NCBI RefSeq assembly: GCF_009763805.1 | Contig: NZ_CP046803.1 | Coordinates: forward strand, 992,001-1,056,000 | Reading direction: 5' to 3' | Source: Vibrio cidicii | GTDB lineage: Bacteria > Pseudomonadota > Gammaproteobacteria > Enterobacterales > Vibrionaceae | Length of the DNA: 64,000 nt | In this document: piece by piece, positions 8,583 through 18,500 of the stretch | Numbering within the stretch: position 1 is the first letter of the stretch | Layout of the letters: each line of letters opens with the position of its first letter | Notes under the pieces: generated by a model | The model's input: only the letters and a program-made list of their open reading frames with translations | Told to the model about the DNA's origin: nothing | The model's database searches: none | Position numbers and translations under genes: made by a program

Positions 8583-9608
8583 GTGAAAAGAACGTTAATT
8601 TCCGTCTCCGTAGCGGCGGCGCTTGCTCTCTCTTTCCCTACTCTTGCCGCCAGTGAGCGTGGCATGGACTCTGACACCGGTTTCCTTGACGAAGCGATGC
8701 AGTTTGGCGGCCATGTGGGCACCTCTCTTGAATACGAAGATAAGGTGACCGATGGCTTCAACGGCAACAAGAAAAAGGAAAAAACCACCACCCATGAAGT
8801 GTTTGGCGTCTACTACAACAACGCCCGCTGGAACCTTAGCGCGCTCTATGGCTTAAAACTCGAAAATCGTCAGCAGCGTGAACCGGGGTATAGCGAAACT
8901 GAAGAAGGTGTTAAGCAGCTTTTCTCCCTCAATAAGGGCTTTGATCTCGGTAATGGTTGGGCTACTGGTGCTATTTATGAGCTGGAGTACACCCGTAGCA
9001 AACGTTTTTCAGCTTATGTGAGTGGCCTGCGTAAAGAGGTTGCAGAGCACAGTTTCCGACCTTATTTGACCTACTTTAGCAATGAGCATAACTGGGGTTT
9101 CTACTCCAACCTCGAATATCTCTACAGCAAAGAAGAGCGAGGTGTCGAAGGTGATCGCACCGAAGATGGTTACAGCTTGCTGTTTAAACCTTATAAGCGC
9201 TTTGGCAACTGGGAGTTAGGCGTCGAGCTTTACTACCAAATCAAAGACAATGAAGATCGCCAAGCCAACGGCACTATCAATGAAATCAGTGATTTCAATG
9301 AAAAATACATCGAACCGATTGTGCAATATAGCTTCGACGATGCGGGTGTACTTTATGCACGTGTTCGCGTTGGTGAAAACGAAACTAACAATGCAGCCAA
9401 CAGCGGCGATAAATCGGATTACTTCAAAGACATTCGTAAAGCGACCTTGGGCTATGAACAGGCGGTGGGCGATAACTGGTTGCTAAAAGGCGAATATGAG
9501 TACGCGAACGAAGTAGAAGAAAAAAGTATCATGACGCAGTGGGATAAGAAAGACGAGAGTGAGCTCAAACAGCACACCGTTTATCTTCAAGCTTTATACC
9601 GTTTCTAA
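8583..9608 (+). CDS. Outer-membrane porin, CymA/OmpG-like
   Basis: 341 aa with a signal peptide ([22 protein letters not shown], cleavage after LAA). The mature part is made of alternating amphipathic strands rich in Tyr, Trp and acidic residues and ends in the outer-membrane signature ALYRF with a terminal Phe. Its size fits a monomeric 14-stranded sugar porin such as OmpG or K. oxytoca CymA, rather than LamB (over 400 aa). It opens the plus-strand operon, facing the ABC transporter genes. Probable role: passage of cyclodextrins or long maltodextrins into the periplasm. Family placement rests on size, features and context. Confidence 0.75.
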   Translation: MKRTLISVSVAAALALSFPTLAASERGMDSDTGFLDEAMQFGGHVGTSLEYEDKVTDGFNGNKKKEKTTTHEVFGVYYNNARWNLSALYGLKLENRQQREPGYSETEEGVKQLFSLNKGFDLGNGWATGAIYELEYTRSKRFSAYVSGLRKEVAEHSFRPYLTYFSNEHNWGFYSNLEYLYSKEERGVEGDRTEDGYSLLFKPYKRFGNWELGVELYYQIKDNEDRQANGTINEISDFNEKYIEPIVQYSFDDAGVLYARVRVGENETNNAANSGDKSDYFKDIRKATLGYEQAVGDNWLLKGEYEYANEVEEKSIMTQWDKKDESELKQHTVYLQALYRF

Positions 9609-9626
9609 CCGAGTTAAGGGGTCAAC

Positions 9627-10637
9627 ATGCTGAGTGTTTCAGAAATTGCGCAAAGTTTATCGGGTCGAGTGGAGGGGGATACCTCGCTGGTGGTGGACAC
9701 CATACGTCCAGTGGTCAGTGATATCCGTGGCGGCCTTGCCGTGGTCTTTGCCCGCTCGGATCTTAAACAGCTTTCTGAAACCTCAGCCGATGTGCTGGTC
9801 GGCCCGGCGGCGATTTTACAAAGCCCAGCCAAAGCACACATAGTGATTGACCACTTAGATGTGGAGAAAATCAATTCGCTGCTGCGCTTTTATAAAGTGC
9901 ATAAATATCAGCTATTTGATCAAGGTAACACATCAACCATTGATGGGGTATATATCGGCAAACATTGCCAGATAGGGCAGGGATGCCATTTTATGCCCGG
10001 CGTACGCATTATGAACGGCGTGACCATTGGTAACAACGTGGCGATTCACGCCAATACGGTGATCAAAGAGGGCACGGTGATCGGCAATAACGTCATCATC
10101 GACTCCAACAACTCGATTGGCAACTACAGCTTTGAGTACATGTCTGGCAAAGATGGCAGTTATCAGCGCGTGGAAAGTATTGGCCGCGTCATCATTGAAG
10201 ATGACGTGGAGATCGGCTGTAACAACACCATCGATCGCGGCACACTGGGCGACACTGTGATTGGCAAAGGCAGCAAAATCGACAATCAAGTGCAAATTGG
10301 CCACGACTGCCGCATTGGTAAGCACTGTTTGATCATCTCTCAATGCGGTTTCGCCGGGCACACCGTGCTGGGCGATCACGTGGTGGTGCATGGCCAAGTC
10401 GGCACCGCCGGACACATTCACATCGGCAGCCATTCGGTGATCAAAGCCAAATCGGGGGTGAGCCACTCTTGCCCGCCGGGCAGTGATCTGTTTGGTTATC
10501 CGGCCAAAGAGTCTAAAGCCTATTACCGCAATCTTGCGGTGCTGAACAAACTGACTCAGCACTATGAGCAGTTGAAAAAATCGCCACCTGAGCAAAAGCG
10601 CTGGTTTGCCCGTCTGTTTGACAAGAAATCGGCCTAA
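9627..10637 (+). CDS. LpxD-like acyltransferase (UDP-3-O-acylglucosamine N-acyltransferase family), sugar-operon paralogue
   Basis: 336 aa; starts 18 bases after the porin stop with AAGGGG before the ATG. Residues 1 to about 100 match the LpxD N-terminal uridine-binding domain. Residues about 110-290 are a left-handed beta-helix of hexapeptide repeats (IGKHCQIGQG, IGNNVAIHAN, IGNNVIID). The region with the catalytic His of LpxD is kept (DNQVQIGHDCRIG). A helical tail follows. LpxD adds the N-linked acyl chain in lipid A synthesis. The housekeeping lpxD normally sits in the skp-lpxD-fabZ-lpxA cluster, so this copy inside a sugar-uptake operon is likely an accessory paralogue. Its substrate is unknown. 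Confidence 0.8.
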   Translation: MLSVSEIAQSLSGRVEGDTSLVVDTIRPVVSDIRGGLAVVFARSDLKQLSETSADVLVGPAAILQSPAKAHIVIDHLDVEKINSLLRFYKVHKYQLFDQGNTSTIDGVYIGKHCQIGQGCHFMPGVRIMNGVTIGNNVAIHANTVIKEGTVIGNNVIIDSNNSIGNYSFEYMSGKDGSYQRVESIGRVIIEDDVEIGCNNTIDRGTLGDTVIGKGSKIDNQVQIGHDCRIGKHCLIISQCGFAGHTVLGDHVVVHGQVGTAGHIHIGSHSVIKAKSGVSHSCPPGSDLFGYPAKESKAYYRNLAVLNKLTQHYEQLKKSPPEQKRWFARLFDKKSA

Positions 10638-10720
10638 CAAGCGAACACAACCGACAACGCGGAGCAGGCAGTTCGGACTCCGCTGGATAGAAACGAGAAC
10701 GAAATAATCAAGGATTTGTT

Positions 10721-11209
10721 ATGAAACATACACTTCTGATTGCGGCGACCGCCACCGCGTTACTGGCAGGCTGTGCCAGCACCACCACTGAGCAGGCCCA
10801 GCCTGCCGCGACCAATGTCGACGCGCGCTTTTCTAACTGTAGCTTGCCGACGTTAGAAGATGATCGCGGGCCAATTCGCCCATCGCTGTTTGTGGTGGGT
10901 ACTTTCCCAGAAGGTCAGTGGATTCATTTGGACAACCACAAAATGGGCTACAAAGGCGATGGTATCTATCAAGTGGTGGTGGACGAAAAAGCGGGCAACG
11001 TGAGCTTGCAATTTGCCACCATGAGCTGGACACCGCAGTTCACCGCCGCAGGAATGGAGATGACGGTTGGCCAAGTGAAAGAGCTGAAACGCGGCGGCTT
11101 TGCCAAAAATACCGTGGTGAATTTGCCTAAAGATGGCAAATACGTCTGGACCATTCAGATCGCTGCGGACAAAAAACCGCTGCTGGCAATGGTCACTGAG
11201 TGTCAGTAA
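10721..11209 (+). CDS. Small lipoprotein with probable carbohydrate-binding fold
   Basis: 162 aa. A lipoprotein signal peptide ends in the lipobox LLAGC (Cys18), with Ser following, favouring outer-membrane sorting. The mature region contains FVVGTFPEGQW, YKGDGIYQVVVDE and LQFATMSWTPQF, reminiscent of the small beta-sandwich domains attached to pullulanases and other GH13 enzymes. It lies between the LpxD-like gene and the ATPase gene. It may hold alpha-glucans or the CGTase at the cell surface; this is inference. I do not recognise a named family. Confidence 0.7.
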   Translation: MKHTLLIAATATALLAGCASTTTEQAQPAATNVDARFSNCSLPTLEDDRGPIRPSLFVVGTFPEGQWIHLDNHKMGYKGDGIYQVVVDEKAGNVSLQFATMSWTPQFTAAGMEMTVGQVKELKRGGFAKNTVVNLPKDGKYVWTIQIAADKKPLLAMVTECQ

Positions 11210-11334
11210 CAAAGTCATCGAGTTGGCAGCCGAAGATACGTTCGGCTGCCCGATTTACCCAGACAGATTGCCTGCCAGTCTGCCTCGGTAAATTGAGGAC
11301 CAATTTTATACCCTTTTGGTAAGTGGAGAGATTC

Positions 11335-12465
11335 ATGGCGACGGTTAGCTTACGTAAAGTAGAAAAAAAATATGAGAACGGTTTTAAAGCTGTCCATGGC
11401 ATAGATCTGGATATTCGCGAAGGCGAATTTATGGTGTTTGTCGGGCCATCGGGCTGCGCAAAATCGACCACCTTGCGCATGATAGCGGGGCTGGAAAGCA
11501 TCTCGGGCGGTGAGATCCGCATTGGCAACAAAGTGGTAAACGACTTGCCACCCAAAGATCGCGGCATCGCGATGGTGTTTCAAAACTACGCGCTCTACCC
11601 GCACAAAACCGTGTTTGACAACATGGCCTTTGGTTTGAAAATGCAAAAGCGGCCGAAAGATGAAATCAAGCGCCGCGTGGAAGAGGCGGCTGAAAAATTG
11701 GAGATCACCGATCTTTTGTATCGCAAGCCGAAGGAGATGTCTGGTGGTCAGCGCCAGCGCGTAGCGGTTGGGCGCGCGATTGTGCGTAAGCCAGATGTCT
11801 TCCTGTTTGACGAGCCGCTGTCCAACCTAGATGCCAAACTGCGCGTTTCGATGCGGGTGAAAATCGCCCAATTGCATCAATCGCTCAAAGAAGAGGGCAA
11901 TCCTGCGACCATGATCTACGTGACGCACGATCAGACCGAAGCGCTCACGCTTGGCGATCGCATCTGCGTACTCAACCAAGGCAAGATCATGCAGGTTGAT
12001 ACCCCCGCCAACCTCTACAACTATCCGGCTAACAAATTTGTTGCAAGCTTTATCGGCTCTCCGGCGATGAACCTGATTGATACGGTGATCCGCGAGGAAA
12101 ATGGCCAGCTCTATGTTGAAATTGGCAATGGCCTGCGCATGTTCATTCCGGTGGAAAAGCAGAAAGCGCTCAGCGAATACGTGGATAAACCGGTTTGCTT
12201 TGGCATTCGCCCAGAACACATTCGTGTTGCCGCGCCGGGTGACACCATTAACGCCGTCGAGGGCATTTTGACGGTGGTCGAAAACATGGGCAACGAGAAG
12301 TACCTCTACTTCAAAGTGGGAGGCAAGGAGCTGATCGCGCGTGTGAACGATCAAACCATCACTACTGCTGACATCGGCAAACCGATGCGCTTCAACCTCA
12401 ATACCGCCTTCTGCCACATCTTCGATTTCTACAGTGAAAAGAATCTAACCAACAACCGGGAATAG
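11335..12465 (+). CDS. Sugar ABC transporter ATP-binding protein, MalK/UgpC-like (CymD-like)
   Basis: 376 aa from the ATG at 11335, preceded by GGAGAG; an in-frame GTG at 11323 adds four residues. N-terminal ABC domain with Q-loop [10 protein letters not shown], signature MSGGQRQR, Walker [13 protein letters not shown] and switch His in THDQTEA. The C-terminal TOBE/regulatory domain includes FGIRPEHI. The Walker A is GPSGCAKST: alanine stands where the consensus has the glycine before the lysine. It would energise the transporter encoded at 4830-8182. The length suits the MalK/UgpC family. Confidence 0.9.
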   Translation: MATVSLRKVEKKYENGFKAVHGIDLDIREGEFMVFVGPSGCAKSTTLRMIAGLESISGGEIRIGNKVVNDLPPKDRGIAMVFQNYALYPHKTVFDNMAFGLKMQKRPKDEIKRRVEEAAEKLEITDLLYRKPKEMSGGQRQRVAVGRAIVRKPDVFLFDEPLSNLDAKLRVSMRVKIAQLHQSLKEEGNPATMIYVTHDQTEALTLGDRICVLNQGKIMQVDTPANLYNYPANKFVASFIGSPAMNLIDTVIREENGQLYVEIGNGLRMFIPVEKQKALSEYVDKPVCFGIRPEHIRVAAPGDTINAVEGILTVVENMGNEKYLYFKVGGKELIARVNDQTITTADIGKPMRFNLNTAFCHIFDFYSEKNLTNNRE

Positions 12466-12502
12466 TTCCCGGTTCATTTTCACAAACCACGGGGGATCTC
12501 CA

Positions 12503-14473
12503 ATGAAAAAACGCACTATGCTTTGCAGTGCGCTGCTGGCGGCTATTGCCGCAAATGGACTGATGTTTAGCCCAACACTTTATGCTGCGACCAGCGCGCA
12601 GACGGAAAGTGGCACTTTTCTCGATTTTCGCAAAGAGACGATTTACTTTGTTTTTCTTGATCGTTTCAGCGATGGCGACGCAACTAACAACACGGGCCGC
12701 AATCCAGCAACTTACGATCCGAACAACTTGAAAAAGTATGTCGGCGGAGACCTTCGTGGCTTAATCAACAAACTGCCGTACTTGAAATCATTGGGCGTGA
12801 CGGCCATTTGGATCACGCCGCCAGTGGACAACGCCGATAACCTGGATGCCAATGGTGGCGCGGGCTATCACGGTTACTGGGGACGAGATTTCTTCCGCGT
12901 CGATGAGCATTTTGGGACGCTAGACGATTTCAAAGAGCTGACCGCTAAAATGCACAGCGCAGAGTACAACATGAAGCTGGTGCTGGACTACGCGCCGAAC
13001 CATTCCAACGGCAACGATGAAAACGAATACGGCGCGTTGTATCGTGATGGTCAGTTCATCACCGATTACAACAGCGATGTCGCGGCGGGCACCAATTGGT
13101 ATCACCACAACGGTGGTGTGACCAACTGGAATGACTGGTATCAAGTGCGCAATTTCAACTTGTTCAACCTTTCGGACTTTAACCAGTCAGATGCCAATGT
13201 GTATCAATACCTGCTGGATGGCTCAAAATTCTGGATTGATGCCGGGGTGGATGCGATTCGTATCGATGCAATCAAACACATGGATAAATCCTTTATCCAA
13301 CAGTGGACCACGGACATCTACAACTACAGCAAAACGCTGGGGCGCGATGGCTTCTACTTCTTCGGCGAATGGTTTGGTGCCAGCGCCAATACCACCACAG
13401 GCATTGATGGCTACGCGATTGACTACGCCAACACCTCAGGCTCAGCGCTGCTCGATTTCGGTTTTCGCGATACGTTAGAGCGCGTGTTGGCCGGCCGTGC
13501 AGGCAACAGCATGAAAACGCTGAACAATTATTTGGAAACACGTAAATCCGTCTTCAGCAGTGATGATTGGCAAGTGGTGTTTATGGACAACCACGACATG
13601 GCGCGTATCTCGACCGCGTTGCGCTCCAGTGCCTCGACGTTTGGCCCGGGCAACAACGAAGCCGGCGGCAATCAGAGCGAAGCGTTTGCCCAGCAGCGCG
13701 TTAATTTAGGCTTAGTGGCGACCATGACGGTGCGCGGTATTCCCGCGATCTACTACGGAACGGAGCACTACTCGGCGAACTTTACGCAAAACGCGTTTGG
13801 TCAAGTGGGCAGTGACCCATACAACCGTGAAAAGATGCCAAGCTTTAGCCAAGATACGCAAGCGTTTAAGATCATCCAAGCGCTGACTGAACTCCGCCAG
13901 AACAGCTTAGCGATTCAACGCGGCAGCTATACTCAGCGCTGGGTGAATGATGATGTATTGGTCTATGAGCGCCAAGAGGGCGACGATGTGGTGACCGTCG
14001 CGCTCAACCGTGGCCCTGCAACGTCGGTGACGGTGAGCAACTTGGCCATGAAAGACGGTAGCCACACCAGTTTGATTGGCGATGACAGCGTTAGCGTTGC
14101 TGGCGGACAGGCGACGTTCCACTTGGCACAAAACCAAGCGGTGGTATTGCATGCCACAGGCAGTGGCAGCGTGGATCCGACGTTGAAAAGTGTCACCTTC
14201 ACTTGCTACAACGGCTACACCAATCTTGGTCAAAGCGTTTACGCGGTGGGCAGTGTTGCTCAGCTCGGCAACTGGGCAGCTTCAGGCGCGGTCAAACTTG
14301 ACCCGGCACAGTACCCAACGTGGAGTGCAACAATTAGCGTACCAGCGGCGCAAAACATTGAGTGGAAGTGCCTAAAACGGGATGAAACCAATCCAGCGCT
14401 AAACGTGGTTTGGCAATCTGGTGCAAACAATCAACTGAGCAGCAGTAGCAGTGCTACCCAAGGTGCTTTCTAG
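12503..14473 (+). CDS. cgt: Secreted cyclomaltodextrin glucanotransferase (CGTase)
   Basis: 656 aa with a signal peptide (cleavage near LYAA/TSA). The barrel closely resembles the Klebsiella CGTase: TIYFVFLDRFSDGD, LKKYVGGDLRGLINKLPYL, GYHGYWGRDFF. Catalytic residues are in DAIRIDAIKHM (nucleophile), FGEWFG (acid/base) and FMDNHDMAR (stabiliser). The C-terminal about 100 residues are a CBM20 starch-binding domain ending WQSGANNQ. It converts starch to cyclodextrins outside the cell. Last gene of the plus-strand operon, followed by a strong terminator. Together with the genes at 1266-12465 it makes up a complete cyclodextrin pathway like cym of K. oxytoca. Confidence 0.93.
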   Translation: MKKRTMLCSALLAAIAANGLMFSPTLYAATSAQTESGTFLDFRKETIYFVFLDRFSDGDATNNTGRNPATYDPNNLKKYVGGDLRGLINKLPYLKSLGVTAIWITPPVDNADNLDANGGAGYHGYWGRDFFRVDEHFGTLDDFKELTAKMHSAEYNMKLVLDYAPNHSNGNDENEYGALYRDGQFITDYNSDVAAGTNWYHHNGGVTNWNDWYQVRNFNLFNLSDFNQSDANVYQYLLDGSKFWIDAGVDAIRIDAIKHMDKSFIQQWTTDIYNYSKTLGRDGFYFFGEWFGASANTTTGIDGYAIDYANTSGSALLDFGFRDTLERVLAGRAGNSMKTLNNYLETRKSVFSSDDWQVVFMDNHDMARISTALRSSASTFGPGNNEAGGNQSEAFAQQRVNLGLVATMTVRGIPAIYYGTEHYSANFTQNAFGQVGSDPYNREKMPSFSQDTQAFKIIQALTELRQNSLAIQRGSYTQRWVNDDVLVYERQEGDDVVTVALNRGPATSVTVSNLAMKDGSHTSLIGDDSVSVAGGQATFHLAQNQAVVLHATGSGSVDPTLKSVTFTCYNGYTNLGQSVYAVGSVAQLGNWAASGAVKLDPAQYPTWSATISVPAAQNIEWKCLKRDETNPALNVVWQSGANNQLSSSSSATQGAF

Positions 14474-14520
14474 CCTTAAGCTACGTCGCTAATGCTTGAA
14501 TAAAACTCTGCTTAAAGAAA

Positions 14521-14550
14521 AATCCGATAGCCTTGGCTATCGGATTTTTA
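14521..14550. terminator. Bidirectional terminator between cgt and the immunity gene
   Basis: Perfect stem AATCCGATAGCC (14521-14532) with GGCTATCGGATT (14535-14546), with A runs before and T runs after, so it can serve the convergent genes on both strands. Confidence 0.9.
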
Positions 14551-14571
14551 CCTTGCTACTCAACTACTCAA

Positions 14572-15579
14572 CTATTCGGCTAACACGGATTCAACGGTGA
14601 ACTCGGGTGGGTTGGCCTTGAGCGCTTCAAAGCTTGGGCCTTCGCCTTTGATCAACCACATCGGAGCGTAGAGCGAATCGAAGCTTGGTGTTTCACCCGT
14701 TTGTTGGTAGTGCACCTTTAAAAACGCGGTGAGAATGTTATGAAACAAGCAGCTACGGTCATTAAGGTGCAAGCTCTCTTCTCCGGTTTTGCCGCCATTT
14801 TGTTCGGCGAAATAGGCATACCATTGATAGTTGGCCTCGATAGACGCTTCCACCGCTTGGTCTAGCGGTGTTGCTTCAAATCCCCAGCTAATTGCAATCA
14901 GGCTGTAGAGCGGAAAAATAAGAAACTCATAGTAATTCATCCAGTAAGGTTCGCCTTTTTCAGCTTCAGCAATTAACTCACTGGTGAGGTAGGGAACCAC
15001 CGCTTGCAGCAGTGCGGCCTGTTGCTCCTTGTTTTGCTCACCAAACAAAAACGCCTTAAACAAGTGAAAGAAATCTTGTTCAATCGGACGAAAATCGGTG
15101 AGGTCTGTTTTCCGTGAGATTTCATGAGCGGGAACGGCGTTGAGCTGCGCTTTCGCTTGTTGATTGTCGGCCAAAATCGCCATGCTTGCGCCATCCAACC
15201 AATGAACCAAAGAGTCGTAGCTGTTGTAATCGTGCTGCTTTTCTACTGTGGTGACTTGCAAGCGCTGGGTAAAATAGTCCACCTCAATGGTCTGGTTCGG
15301 CTGGCAGTGAATCGCCCAATGCATCTTAGCCAGCTCGGACGCCGAACCAATCAAATATTGAATCGCAGGCCGAGACCAATGCAAAAGAATTGCGCGTGCT
15401 ATTGCATGATAAACTGTCGCTGACGCTGCATGATTCTGGATGTAGGTTGAGTTTGATGAATTCTTTTCAAAAGAAGCACGATAAAAGTGAATATCTTCAA
15501 TTCCCCAGATGGTGTAATCAGTACGATTCTCAATCATGTAATACGTGAACTTGTGGTGTGGTTTTATGAGTGTATTCAT
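14572..15579 (-). CDS. Probable immunity protein of the adjacent toxin (Imm49-like)
   Basis: 335 aa, starting three bases after the toxin stop codon, the position of the immunity gene in CDI and other polymorphic toxin loci. It is soluble, acidic, mainly helical and has no signal peptide. The segment WLDGASMAILADNQQAKAQL resembles Imm49-family proteins; that family call is tentative, the immunity role by position is stronger. It should bind and neutralise the C-terminal nuclease domain of the protein encoded at 15583-19640. Nothing else in the window resembles it. Confidence 0.65.
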   Translation of the reverse strand: MNTLIKPHHKFTYYMIENRTDYTIWGIEDIHFYRASFEKNSSNSTYIQNHAASATVYHAIARAILLHWSRPAIQYLIGSASELAKMHWAIHCQPNQTIEVDYFTQRLQVTTVEKQHDYNSYDSLVHWLDGASMAILADNQQAKAQLNAVPAHEISRKTDLTDFRPIEQDFFHLFKAFLFGEQNKEQQAALLQAVVPYLTSELIAEAEKGEPYWMNYYEFLIFPLYSLIAISWGFEATPLDQAVEASIEANYQWYAYFAEQNGGKTGEESLHLNDRSCLFHNILTAFLKVHYQQTGETPSFDSLYAPMWLIKGEGPSFEALKANPPEFTVESVLAE

Positions 15580-15582
15580 GGT

Positions 15583-18500
15583 TCAGCCTTGCTTATAGTC
15601 GATGATATTGATGCTACCTAAGGCACCACTATTGGTGATATGTTGGTGAACTACTTTGTAGCTCAACTTGTTTTGTTGTACTGCATCGCTTAAAACACGT
15701 AAATTCATGCGTAACTCTGTTGTATTAGCCTGTTTTTCCATCTCTAAAATAATTGCCTCGATATATTTAGGATGCCCCTGTTGGTAACTCTTTTTGTCTA
15801 GCTTCCTAGAGCCTAAGGCGGGTGAAGAGCTTGTATGCCCTTTCGCTTCCAAGATCGTAACTGCTCCTGACTTTTCGTCAACGTAAATAAAATCGAATCG
15901 GCCAGAGCCATTCCCCGCACCGGGACCTGTGGCCAATGGCTTACCCAACTTCGCTTGATTCGCGTAATGTTTGGCGGCCATTTCCCCAAGAATTTCTGAA
16001 CTTCGATTCACTTCTCGTCGGGTTTGAGAAAGTAAGATCTCTTGTTCAGGCGTGAGCTGTTTCCCTGACTCTTTTATCGCGATAAGCTCTCTTTGTATCT
16101 CCAATTTTTCTTGGCGACGGGCTGCGAGCTGTGCAACGGTTGGGCTACCTTTGATGTCTGGATAGTCTGCTGTGTTGATTTTTTGGTTGGTTGGTTGGCC
16201 AACTTTTAATGCTGTTTTACTGATGTCACTGTTTTTTAATGCAATGGCTTTACTTGAGCCTTGCCAGTGCCCATCGATAAATTCCCATTCATTCTCTTGG
16301 TAAAATTGGAAGCGCTCAGGAGAAGTATCGGATTTTCCTCCGTTTAGTGTCGCGACATAGTCTCGATATTCATCCCAAGTTTTATCGTCCATCCCATCAG
16401 GGCGAACATGCGGCACACCATTTCGATCGAGGGGAATCTCACGAAGTGTTGAGCCATTTGAATAGCTACCGTTAATTTTTGTTGGGTTACCTGATGCATC
16501 TAAGTTCAGGTGATGTGGCAGGCCTGATATGGCTTCTGCCAGTGTTCCCATATTGTTATCTTTGAGTTTTTGGCTGACTGCACGGCAAAGTTCCTCAAAA
16601 GGAATGTCTTCGATTTTCTTAAAAATCTTAAGCTTACCGACAGCAAGGTCTATACCCAGATCGATAGCTAAGTCGATAAGGATTGTTTTCGGATCTCCAT
16701 TAAGTTCTCCCTTGAGTAGTCGTCGGAGTGTCTTGATGGAATCAATAATCTGATATGCTGTGTAGGCCGCACTGGCAAGAGATACAGCTTTAATAAGCAA
16801 GGGTATTAGAAAGAGGGCATTGTGCTCTGCTGCGTTTCCAGCCGCATTTGCTCCAGTCTCGACGTTACCGCTAGCAGCGTACACCGTGATGCCAGCGACA
16901 AGTTTGGTGATATTGACGCCATGAGCTTTAAGTTCTTGTAGTTCTCTAACTTTATTCTCGACGTATGTCTTCTCATCAATAATGCCGTTAGAGCGCTCAA
17001 ATTCGCTGAGAGTTTGTTCTGAGAAACGTTCAACCTTACCTTTAGTAACCGCGATTTCTTGTTCTAAACGAGGGCGTACATATCTATCGGCAATAAATTC
17101 TCCAACGACGCCACCAAGTGCGCCACTGCCGCATTGATTGGCAATGTCATTTCTATTTGCGCCATTAATAGCAGCGGATGCGGCGCCGAGACCACACCCT
17201 AAAGCGGCATGGCTAATGTATTTTGTGGCTTCGGAAATAGGGTTAGCTGATTTTGCTGCTTTGCCTATCTGCTCTGCGACATTTTTACCAATATTCGCTA
17301 CCGCTGCATGAGCAAGGGAGTTGACGAGTACCTTATCGAGGTCTTTCACCGATGTAAGGCCATGGCCATCAATTAGGCTTTCTACGTTAACTTGGACAGC
17401 AGTGTATAGAATGGAGTTTACCGTTTGATCCGCAATAGAGGCGATTTCATCGGCATTGCCTATAAAATCGGGAACCACTGAATCGACAAAACCACCATTC
17501 TGAAGTGATGAAGAGACGTCGGATTCAAAACCTCCCATCAAGGAAGTATCAACATAATTCATGACTCCGGCAGTGACCATGGCTGTTGCTAGTCCTTTGA
17601 TGGAATCGCGACTTGTCATATTTTTTAGTGTGTCAGACAAGGAGTTTCCGGCGATGAGCTGGCTAGATGCATTGGTAACCAGAGAAGTAAACCCTGCATT
17701 AAGTGCGGCAGTTAATGGGCCTGTACCTGCAAATAGCGTTAGACCTGCGCCTCCGGTTGCAACAGCAACCGCCAAGGATAAAATCGCCATGCCAGCGGGT
17801 GTTAACCCTTTAACGTCATAGTCCCAACTTTCATTCAACTCCTTGATTTTATTCCATTCTAACTGGAGTTCTGGTGTTGACTGAATGTAGTCTTCAGCGG
17901 CTTGTATCCATGCCATATCGGGAGACTGTTTTAACAGAGCCAGCGTATTATCGAAGTTGTTCGGATCACCAACGACATCGATTTTAATTCCTTTTGCTGC
18001 TTCAAGTACGAGTCCACCTTTATTTACGAATTCGCTATAGTAGGCATATTCTTTTGCAAACCCTTTTCCTGCGTTACGAAAGGCTAACCCATCGTCATAT
18101 GATTCCTCTTTCGAATAGTTGTGCCTTTCCAAATACGCTTCAAAGTTAATCGTATCTTTTGATAACAGTTTGGTTATTCCTTCACTTTCCAAGTTGACGG
18201 CTTGTATAGTGATGGGACCAAACTCGGTGCTTATAATGAGGTCTTTACCTGCTTTCAGCAGAGTTCTTACAATTTCTGCTCGCGATTCAGATTCCGCACT
18301 TTCTTCTTTTGAACCAAAAGCACCACTGGTTTTGATTTCAAAGGACTTAGAATAGCTCCAGGAATCGGTAGCTGGTTTTAGCACTACACCCATGGTAGAA
18401 AGCAATTCCAGAATGCCTTGGCTTTCAAGAACGGCACCTTCAGCATATAAAACTTCTTTGCTGACTAAAGAGAGAAGATCAACTGCTGACAACTTCGATT

